Shown here: positions 1 through 8,064 of the stretch, in pieces
Numbering within the stretch: position 1 is the first letter of the stretch
Layout: each line of letters begins with the position of its first letter
Source: JBBIWA01 sp037439425
GTDB lineage: Bacteria > Acidobacteriota > Blastocatellia > RBC074
Assembly (NCBI GenBank): GCA_037439425.1
Contig: JBBIWA010000122.1
Coordinates: 1 to 8,064, forward strand
DNA length: 8,064 nt
Direction: 5' to 3'
The notes under the pieces: model-generated
The model's input: the letters and a program-made list of their open reading frames with translations, nothing else
The model's database searches: none
What the model was told of the DNA's origin: nothing
Translations under genes and position numbers: made by a program

Positions 1-304
1 GCGGTGAAAGTGGCACTTCGGTGTGAATCAGCCTTGACATCCTAAAGCGGTCTCCTGACTCAAAGGATCAAATCGGCAACCTCGGCAATGATACTATTGA
101 CTACTCTTGCCTGTCTACCACGACTCCTCTGCTGTGCGATAGTTGTCGGCAGACCGACAGCCTACTACCTCTCCTACACCACAGGATTCGAGGAGAGTTA
201 TGAACTACACTCTACCTTCTCTGAGAGGGTCGCGCCACTGCCCTGCCAGGCACTGAAGTCCTATCCCAACTCGGTTCAAGTTACTTTGTGCTGTTTGGGG
301 GGAT
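1..304. other. Left intergenic stretch, no gene recognised
   Basis: I see no convincing gene, RNA or mobile element here. A 72-codon plus-strand frame (88-306) is open, but its translation is rich in Leu, Cys, Ser and Tyr, has no recognisable motif, lacks a convincing ribosome binding site and ends at the edge of the repeat block, so I do not call it. The only local structure noted is a small hairpin, TGTCGG/CCGACA with a four-base loop, at 144-159. It has no T-tract after it. Confidence 0.5.
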
Positions 305-442
305 GATCTCCTGCGGAAAATCCCTGGGAGCGCACGCATCCTTGCGTGCTCATTGGGGCTGAAGATCTTGCACGCTAGATCAGCGTGCGCTCGTGAGGGT
401 TTGATCGTCTCTCCCGCGTCGCAGCGCGAGCTGAATGACTCC
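305..442 (-). repeat. Hairpin-repeat unit A (minus orientation)
   Basis: Read on the minus strand, this unit starts with GGAGTC at 442. Next comes a short stem (TCGC/GCGA at 419-422 and 426-429), then a conserved run containing GCGGGAGAGACGAT and CCCTCACGAGC. A strong hairpin follows, GCACGCT/AGCGTGC at 370-388. A second GCACGC/GCGTGC hairpin lies at 332-349, and the unit ends with a conserved run equivalent to CCCAGGGATTTTCCGCAGGAG at 308-328, where the next unit would begin. The same order of parts occurs at 5688-5892 in the opposite orientation. The unit is about 131 bases. Function unknown; it resembles REP/BIME-type palindromic repeats in organisation, though I recognise no named family. 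Confidence 0.75.
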
Positions 443-641
443 TCGGAAAATGTCCGGCCAAGCGGTCAGTTGGCCGCTGACTCGTGTGGCGCTTCTGCTG
501 TCTTGCCAAGTGCTAGGGCTTGTGCCACTCTTGGGCAAACTAAACGTTTGCCCGACATTCTCCTGGGTACGCCGCCCGTCCCGCCCGCAAAGCATTTTCA
601 TTACTCTCAGGGCGTCGTCAAAGACGACCTGTAAAGACTCC
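443..641 (-). repeat. Hairpin-repeat unit D, abutting the ppdK stop codon
   Basis: Read on the minus strand, GGAGTCTTTACAG begins at 641, the base right after the ppdK stop codon. It is followed by a six-base-pair stem, GTCGTC/GACGAC with a three-base loop (614-628), and a diverged copy of the GCGGGAGAGATGATGAAA segment. The unit ends near 445-455 in a TTTTCCGAGGAGTC junction that leads into unit A. Its variable middle carries hairpins unlike those of the other units: GGGCAAAC/GTTTGCCC at 533-553 and GGCCAA/TTGGCC at 456-475. Length is about 199 bases. It is the most diverged copy, recognised by the start, the stem and the junction. Confidence 0.6.
533..553 (-). terminator. Hairpin downstream of ppdK, possible terminator
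   Basis: A perfect eight-base-pair stem, GGGCAAAC/GTTTGCCC with a five-base loop, lies about 90 bases beyond the ppdK stop codon. No U-tract follows it on either strand, so it is not a textbook intrinsic terminator. It may instead protect the 3' end of the transcript or simply be part of the repeat unit that contains it. Confidence 0.3.
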
Positions 642-4685
<4,044 letters not shown>

Positions 4686-4762
4686 TATTTTCTTAATCTC
4701 CTTGGTTAGTGTTGTCTGGTTCTGAATGTCGCCCCTCATTGACTCCGGGCCAATGGCCGGGA

Positions 4763-5527
4763 TCAGACGACTTGCTCCGGTTTGAGCCGGTCCAGAAATT
4801 CGTATGAATCCACACCTCGTTCGAGCGCCCGCTCGATCAATCTTCGGGTGACGGTTTTGATCTGATCGAGCGCGCGCGCCTGGCGGGGAACAGCAACAAA
4901 GCTGGTCGGGGGCTGGTGCAAGATGTCCTGAATGATGCGCCGGACTTCAGCTCGCCATTCATCTCCCAGCCGATTGCTGCAGGCTGCGCACCTCGGCCTT
5001 CCTTCAGCTGTAAGCCAGGCGGAAGCTTCTCGTTCTAGTTGTTGCCCGCACCCGGCGCAATGCTGCATTTCGGGGAAGAAACCAGCTAGCTTGAGCAACC
5101 AGACCTCGAAATAACGAACCAGCACCGCCGGGTTATCTGGCGGCACTTGCCGCAGCGCTTCCATCGAAGCGGCAATTAAGCGGTAGACTCGCTCGTTCGG
5201 TTCCTGGTCAGGAAGAAACTCGATCACCAGTTTAGCCAGATGATGAAGCGCGGCCAGCATTTCGCTGTTGGTTACTGCCTCGAACTGAGAGCGAATGATC
5301 TCACAATTTGAGATCGAGACTAGCTCGCGCGTCTCTTTCTGAAAGTAAGTGATCGAGACTTCAGTGAAAGGCTCCAGGCTGGCGCCGTATTTGCTCTTCA
5401 ACCGCCGCGCTCCGTGCGCCACGCCGCGCAATTTACCCGCATCGCGCGCCAGGAAGACACAAATCTTATCAGCTTCCTTGAGGGTGTAGGTGCGGAGAAT
5501 AAAAGCTTCTGTTTCGTGCAACGGCAT
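4763..5527 (-). CDS. recO: DNA repair protein RecO
   Basis: RecO works in the RecF(O)R pathway: it binds ssDNA and SSB, helps load RecA on SSB-coated gaps and can anneal complementary strands. The 254-residue product is of normal length. The N-terminal OB-fold region (about 1-80) shows the family pattern: TEAFILRTYTLKEADKICVF, then GKLRGVAHGARRLKSKYG and LEPFTEV. The helical C-terminal region carries a four-cysteine zinc site, CAGC (157-160) and CAAC (180-183). The ATG at 5527 gives the usual short family N-terminus, but no good Shine-Dalgarno sequence precedes it, so translation may be leaderless or weak. It is the first gene of the pair with ppdK. In several bacterial groups I recall recO near glyQ, glyS and ppdK; the glycyl-tRNA synthetase genes are absent here. 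Confidence 0.95.
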   Translation of the reverse strand: MPLHETEAFILRTYTLKEADKICVFLARDAGKLRGVAHGARRLKSKYGASLEPFTEVSITYFQKETRELVSISNCEIIRSQFEAVTNSEMLAALHHLAKLVIEFLPDQEPNERVYRLIAASMEALRQVPPDNPAVLVRYFEVWLLKLAGFFPEMQHCAGCGQQLEREASAWLTAEGRPRCAACSNRLGDEWRAEVRRIIQDILHQPPTSFVAVPRQARALDQIKTVTRRLIERALERGVDSYEFLDRLKPEQVV

Positions 5528-5535
5528 AGACCATA

Positions 5536-5564
5536 ATCGTAAAACGTGAGCCGAGATTAGTAAA
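5536..5564 (-). promoter_or_regulatory. Weak promoter candidate for recO-ppdK
   Basis: On the minus strand TTTACT (5564-5559) and TACGAT (5541-5536) are separated by 17 bases. Each matches four of six positions of the sigma-70 -35 and -10 consensus. Transcription would start within a few bases of the recO ATG, which would fit its missing Shine-Dalgarno sequence. Such weak matches occur by chance, so this is a suggestion only. Confidence 0.22.
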
Positions 5565-5618
5565 GCAGCTTGTGAGATCGCTGCGCCGTCCGTTACGTGA
5601 ACGGATAACGGCTTTACT
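5559..5618. promoter_or_regulatory. Inverted-repeat structure upstream of recO
   Basis: An eight-base inverted repeat, AGTAAAGC (5559-5566) and GCTTTACT (5611-5618), encloses two smaller hairpins: GCAGC/GCTGC (5565-5584, sharing two bases with the outer arm) and CCGTT/AACGG (5590-5604). As RNA this could fold as a three-way junction. As DNA, the left arm overlaps the candidate -35 box of recO and could be an operator. Its role is unknown. Confidence 0.35.
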
Positions 5619-5687
5619 GCGCTGCTGGCGGCAGGTTAGACTCCGGCTGGTTGTTCCACTACGTTAGCGCCGATCATTACTATCTAA

Positions 5688-5832
5688 GGAGTCTTTCATG
5701 TCGTCACGGACGACGCGGGAGAGATGATGAAACCCTTACGAGCGCACGCTTCTAGCGTGCTTGGTCTCTGGTAACGGCTCGCTTAAGGGAAAGCTGCACG
5801 CCCGCAGGCGTGTCTGCCCAGGATTTTCCGCA
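5688..5832 (+). repeat. Hairpin-repeat unit B (plus orientation)
   Basis: The unit begins GGAGTCTTTCAT, then a six-base-pair stem GTCGTC/GACGAC (5700-5714) and the conserved GCGGGAGAGATGATGAAAC segment. A hairpin GCACGC/GCGTGC (5744-5760) and a second hairpin CACGCC/GGCGTG (5797-5812) follow. It closes with CCCAGGATTTTCCGCA, directly joined to unit C. The period to unit C is 145 bases. It is the best-preserved complete unit in the window and is inverted relative to the units at 305-641. Confidence 0.8.
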
Positions 5833-5892
5833 GGAGTCTTTCATGTCGCGCTGCGACGCGGGAGAGACGATGAAACCCTCACGAGCGCACGC
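5833..5892 (+). repeat. Hairpin-repeat unit C, truncated
   Basis: This unit follows unit B without a gap: GGAGTCTTTCAT, stem GTCGC/GCGAC (5845-5857), then GCGGGAGAGACGATGAAAC and CCTCACGAGCGCACGC. It stops inside the first half of the GCACGC hairpin, after which the sequence is unrelated. The first 60 bases are very similar to unit B, and the stem differs from B by changes on both arms that keep pairing. Confidence 0.75.
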
Positions 5893-5901
5893 CATTAGTC
5901 T

Positions 5902-6165
5902 CTACACAAATTGATCTTTGAAAGCATGGTCATAGCCCCCCAAACCGAGCAGCTGCTGGAGCTGTTGGGCGAACTGCTGAATCTGTGAGCGACCAAGTAG
6001 CGTTCGAGCGCGTCAATGATGGGGGAGCAAGTTCCAGAAGCCAGCGAGCAAGGCAGGGGCAGTATACCCCACGTCCCGCTTCATCAGGCGTCCACTCAAG
6101 CGGATGCCGAAGTCATTCTTGTTGTAAAGCACGATCCGATCCTTTTTGCTTTCGTGGTGATTCAC
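5902..6165 (-). pseudogene. Possible decayed coding remnant, unrecognised
   Basis: On the minus strand one frame reads from about 6165 to a stop at 5902-5904 with a single internal TGA near the middle. Before the TGA it includes KKDRIVLYNKNDFGIRLSGR and MKRDVGYTAPALLAGFW; after it comes GRSQIQQFAQQLQQLLGLGG and the ending DHAFKDQFV. A neighbouring frame across the TGA reads IIDALERYL, which suggests one or two frameshifts. The amino-acid make-up looks protein-like, but I recognise no family and cannot exclude chance. The upstream end merges into the tandem repeat array, and the 3' end lies just beyond the truncated repeat unit C. Confidence 0.25.
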
Positions 6166-6570
6166 GTTGTCGGCTAGGCAAGCTTCTGAGCTACTGATGC
6201 CACGAGCTTGCCTCGTGGTGATTCACGTTGTCGGCTACCGTAGTCATCAGCGTGAGACTCCACAAGACTTCTCTCGTGGCATCTTCAATCCTTACCTAGT
6301 TCCCGGTAGCAAGTAGCGTGAGGTTCCACAAGGCTTGTCTCGCGACGTAGTTGCCGTATTCATCCCAGCCGACAACGGAGTAGCAAGTAGCGTGAGGTTC
6401 CACAAGGCTTGTCTCGTGGCATCTTCAATGCTCTGGTGGCTCGCTGTAGCCACCAGCGTGAGACTCCACAAGGCTTGTCTCGTGGCATCTTCAATCCTCG
6501 CCTACTTCCCTTAGCTACCAGCGTGAAGCTCCACAAGGCCTGTCTCGTGGCATCGGCATACCAAAACTTG
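6146..6570. repeat. Degenerate tandem array, period about 61-74 bases
   Basis: About seven related units can be aligned. The last five start with AGCGTGA at 6249, 6315, 6389, 6455 and 6520, giving spacings of 66, 74, 66 and 65. Their shared core is CCACAAGGCTTGTCTCGTGG followed in most by CATCTTCAAT, then a 16-17-base variable stretch and GTAGC. The first two units share an exact 25-base direct repeat (6152-6176 and 6213-6237). The core is an imperfect palindrome; the version at 6202-6220 is perfect over CCACGAG/CTCGTGG. Another perfect stem, TGGTGGCT/AGCCACCA, lies at about 6434-6455. Because the spacing is often a multiple of three, both strands show repeated peptides such as MPRDKPCG, which I regard as by-products. 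Confidence 0.75.
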
Positions 6571-6620
6571 GGTGATGACAAAGGCTCAAGCCCAGCCTAT
6601 TTGGAAGGCTGAAACTCTTT

Positions 6621-6748
6621 CGCAGTTCCCCAAGGCAGTTGGGGGATGGTCCAACTCTAGCCTCTCGGCTTGGTGAGCCCCCTTCCTCAGCGGGGCAGGA
6701 AGCTAGGACCTGAACGATCCCCCAATGCCGCTTCAGGGGATTGGGCTT
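6621..6748. repeat. Second repeat family, left segment
   Basis: This segment holds diverged units of the same family found at 7053-7160. GGACCTGAACGATC at 6706-6719 differs at two positions from GGACTTGAACCATC seen twice on the right. It is followed by CCCAAT...ATTGGG. An earlier unit has a CCCCAA/TTGGGG hairpin at 6628-6644 and a GGTGAGCCCC...GGGGCAGG stretch that aligns with GGTGAAGCCT...GGTGGCAGG on the right. No gene is evident here. Confidence 0.5.
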
Positions 6749-6828
6749 AAGCTTTTCACTCTTATACTGGTGCGCATGGGTTTGGGACCGTTGTCGGGGT
6801 CAAAGCAACAGGGATTACTGGTCCATAC

Positions 6829-7047
6829 GAAGCTGAGGAATGGCAGGCGCTCTATTGCCGCATCCATTAAACGGGCAACGCTGCCCCAGCAGGTGCCGAC
6901 GCTCCGGCAAGCGGTCCACTGGATTGCCCGGTTGGGGGGCTTCTTGGATCGCCCCGGTGAAGGTGAGCCAGGAGTGACGGTCTTGTGGAAAGGGTTCCAG
7001 CATCTGCGCGACCTCACCGCCATGTATCCCATCTTCCGTTTGACTCC
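6829..7047 (+). pseudogene. IS4-type transposase C-terminal remnant, frameshifted
   Basis: Two pieces of an IS4-family transposase C-terminus lie in adjacent frames. Frame one (6835-6867) reads EEWQALYCRIH and then meets TAA at 6868. Frame two, from about 6872, reads LPQQVPTLRQAVHWIARLGG, then FLDRPGEGEPGVTVLWKGFQ and HLRDLTAMYPIFRLTP. In intact family members I know, the EWQALYCRIH-type segment runs straight into a P-rich linker, the AVRWIAQLGGFLGRKGDGEPG-type motif and LWRG-QRL-D. One frame change therefore restores the expected order. No DDE catalytic region or terminal inverted repeat is visible upstream, so this is an inactive tail fragment. It sits between two segments of a short repeat family. 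Confidence 0.8.
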
Positions 7048-7052
7048 CTCAA

Positions 7053-7160
7053 ACCTTAGGTTGGACTTGAACCATCTACCAACTGCAGTTGGTGGGATTG
7101 TGGTGAAGCCTCAGGCCTCGGTGGCAGGTGGGACTTGAACCATCCACTAAGTGGCGGCGG
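7053..7160. repeat. Second repeat family, right segment
   Basis: GGACTTGAACCATC occurs exactly at 7063-7076 and again at 7131-7144, a 68-base period. Between them lies a perfect 16-base palindrome ACCAACTGCAGTTGGT (7078-7093), then GTGGTGAAGCCTCAGGCCTCGG. The second unit breaks off after CCACTAAGTGG, where the coding sequence of the hypothetical protein takes over. The reverse complement contains GGTTCAAGTCC, which resembles a tRNA T-arm, but no tRNA can be folded around it. Confidence 0.6.
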
Positions 7161-7781
7161 CGTCTCGGCACCCGGTTTCTCAAATCGGGCAAAGAGGTCT
7201 TGGTGCTCCAAGGTACGTTGCTGCTTGCAGGCCAGTTGCGCCCGGTGCGCATCACGCGCACACAAAACGAAGATGGCGAGAGTCTGGAGATTGCACTCGA
7301 TGGCGGTAGAGCGGTCTTCACCTGGAATGGTAAAGACGGCGCGCGCTCAGGCAGTGACTCCATCACAGGCGGCGACCGCGCACTGGTCGAACGGATCGCC
7401 CTCGACAGTCCTGATCAGTTCATTCAAGCGCAACTGCGCGGCGCGGCTTATTTCACCGTAGCTCAAAGTGTCAGACCGGCTGAAGCGGGCGGTGACGATA
7501 ACTACGCGGGGCCGACCTGGGACCTGGTGCGGGTAGCCGAGCCGGAGCATTTCAGCACAAACAAACCGCTCAGTCTGTGGCGACTCTACTTTCTCAACAC
7601 ACAGACCGGCTTGATTGACCGGATCGTCTCGCAAGAAGACAGCGCGACGATCACCGCTGAGATCACTGCCTGGACCAAACAAGGCGATGAGATCGTTCCT
7701 GCGCGTATCATCTGGCGCAAGCAGGATCAGGTCGTGATGGAGCTCGCCATCAATAACGTCTCACACAGTCCCAAACAGTGA
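7128..7781 (+). CDS. Hypothetical protein, probably 5'-truncated
   Basis: I do not recognise a named family. The 217-residue frame from GTG 7128 is rich in alternating hydrophobic and charged residues: VLVLQGTLLLAGQLRPVRI, then ESLEIALDGGRAVFTWNGKD, a middle YFTVAQSVRP...WDLVRV, and SLWRLYFLNTQTGLIDRIVS near the end. That pattern suggests a beta-rich periplasmic protein, perhaps of LolA-like fold, but this is a guess. No signal peptide or membrane segment is present, although the apparent fold would suggest export. The first nine or so residues are encoded by a copy of the repeat family at 7131-7144, and no clear ribosome binding site precedes the GTG. I infer that the original N-terminus was lost by rearrangement and that native coding sequence begins near 7160. 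Whether it is expressed is unknown. Confidence 0.6.
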   Translation: MGLEPSTKWRRRLGTRFLKSGKEVLVLQGTLLLAGQLRPVRITRTQNEDGESLEIALDGGRAVFTWNGKDGARSGSDSITGGDRALVERIALDSPDQFIQAQLRGAAYFTVAQSVRPAEAGGDDNYAGPTWDLVRVAEPEHFSTNKPLSLWRLYFLNTQTGLIDRIVSQEDSATITAEITAWTKQGDEIVPARIIWRKQDQVVMELAINNVSHSPKQ

Positions 7782-7836
7782 GCCCAGGCCGGCTTGTGTC
7801 TTGCAGCAGCCTGAATAGTGAAAGGAGCGTTCTGCT

Positions 7837-7974
7837 ATGACAAGCAGCATCCAGCGAATAATGTTGAGAGCGAGTGAGCTGAAAGTGAGTCTGCGTGTGG
7901 GTTTGAGTCTCCTGTTGCTCATCAGTTTGAGCCTTAGTACTCCATTTCGCAAATACGGTGACGAATTTCTCTAG
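7837..7974 (+). pseudogene. Short frame with signal-peptide-like N-terminus, likely interrupted gene
   Basis: AAAGGAG sits about 10 bases before ATG 7837, a good ribosome binding site. The 45-codon product begins MTSSIQRIMLRASELKVSLR and continues with a hydrophobic run VGLSLLLLISLSLS, giving a positively charged N-region and a hydrophobic core as in a signal peptide or signal anchor. It then ends TPFRKYGDEFL at TAG 7972. The gene lies 55 bases after the hypothetical protein on the same strand, so the two may once have formed an operon. An IS630-type transposase starts 47 bases later, and that family inserts at TA dinucleotides. The stop codon CTCTAG may therefore mark the insertion junction, leaving only the export signal of a secreted protein. 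It could also be a genuine small membrane protein. Confidence 0.45.
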
Positions 7975-8013
7975 ACAGAACTGAGGCTGGTTGAGATACT
8001 CTGTGACTGGAGG

Positions 8014-8019
8014 AGTCAG
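8014..8019 (+). promoter_or_regulatory. Ribosome binding site of the IS630-type transposase
   Basis: GGAGGAGTC lies just upstream of ATG 8022 with a short spacer, a strong Shine-Dalgarno match that supports this start. Confidence 0.6.
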
Positions 8020-8021
8020 CC

Positions 8022-8064
8022 ATGGCCCGAAAGAGTCCATATGAGATTGAGTTGAGTGCCGACG
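8022..8064 (+). CDS. IS630-type transposase, N-terminus only
   Basis: Only 14 codons lie in the window: MARKSPYEIELSAD. This matches the start I know for one group of IS630-family transposases, which begin MAR-SPYEI-LS and continue into a helix-turn-helix DNA-binding region. The DDE catalytic domain would lie beyond the window. A strong ribosome binding site precedes the ATG. The element's left end should lie between about 7970 and 8021; I could not identify its terminal inverted repeat without the other end. The call rests on a short match. Confidence 0.6.
   Translation, partial: MARKSPYEIELSAD

Noticed and set aside
88..306. A 72-codon plus-strand frame as a small secreted protein
   Set aside because: It has a mildly hydrophobic start, but no ribosome binding site, no recognisable pattern and unusual composition.
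4686..4739. An upstream ATG at 4739 as the ppdK start
   Set aside because: It adds 18 residues not seen in the family, while ATG 4685 starts the conserved N-terminus and has AAGGAG 12 bases before it.
6146..6570. CRISPR array
   Set aside because: The period of about 66 fits, but repeats differ between copies, parts of the supposed spacers are themselves conserved, spacing ranges from 61 to 74, and no cas gene is in the window.
6360..6612. Repeat-protein frames on both strands with recurring peptides such as MPRDKPCG and GLSRGIFN
   Set aside because: They arise because the 66-base period is a multiple of three. The 74-base and 65-base spacings break the frame, both strands look equally 'repetitive', and there is no ribosome binding site or known domain.
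6725..7138. An intact 137-codon protein starting at 6725
   Set aside because: Only its part after about 6872 matches an IS4 transposase tail; the part before it is out of frame with the matching EEWQALYCRIH segment, so the frame is accidental upstream.
7063..7144. tRNA on the minus strand, suggested by GGTTCAAGTCC
   Set aside because: The flanks do not form the five-base-pair T-stem well, no acceptor, D or anticodon arm can be placed, and the motif recurs as part of a repeat.

Overview
The window is a stretch of bacterial chromosome whose core is a minus-strand pair, recO (4763-5527) followed 77 bp downstream by ppdK (642-4685). Around the pair lie several hundred bases of short palindromic repeats and broken mobile elements. 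Gene content and the moderately high G+C look bacterial. The repeat-rich intergenic DNA and the hypothetical protein at the right end remind me of Acidobacteriota (Blastocatellia-like), but this is only an impression and no marker in the window fixes the taxon.

The most notable feature is inside ppdK. The open frame encodes pyruvate phosphate dikinase interrupted by a 420-residue intein (2061-3320). The intein sits between Thr and Ser of the GGMT/SHAAVVARG motif, so the catalytic swivel-domain histidine is the second residue after the C-terminal splice junction. The intein has Cys1, a TxxH block B, a terminal Asn, a Ser +1 extein residue and a LAGLIDADG homing endonuclease with both catalytic aspartates. 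It departs from the usual pattern by having Ser instead of His before the terminal Asn and Lys instead of His in block F. The spliced enzyme would have 927 residues, including an extra charged helical segment in the C-terminal half.

Layout. 1-304: nothing recognised. 305-641: two to three units of a modular hairpin repeat, the first starting directly after the ppdK stop codon. 642-5527: ppdK with its intein, then recO. 5528-5687: recO upstream region with an inverted-repeat structure and a weak promoter candidate. 5688-5892: two more units of the hairpin repeat in the opposite orientation, so the copies on both sides read away from the gene pair. 5902-6165: a possible decayed minus-strand coding remnant. 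6146-6570: a degenerate tandem array with a period of about 61-74 bases. 6621-7160: a second repeat family, split by a frameshifted IS4-type transposase C-terminus. 7128-7781: a hypothetical protein that seems to have lost its N-terminus and is now fused to repeat sequence. 7837-7974: a signal-peptide-like 45-codon frame that probably ends in inserted DNA. 8022-end: the first 14 codons of an apparent IS630-type transposase.

Functionally, RecO (recombinational repair) and PPDK (pyruvate/PEP interconversion) are not one pathway; they share a transcription unit at most. The rest of the window records repeated insertion, decay and repeat expansion, with the core pair intact.
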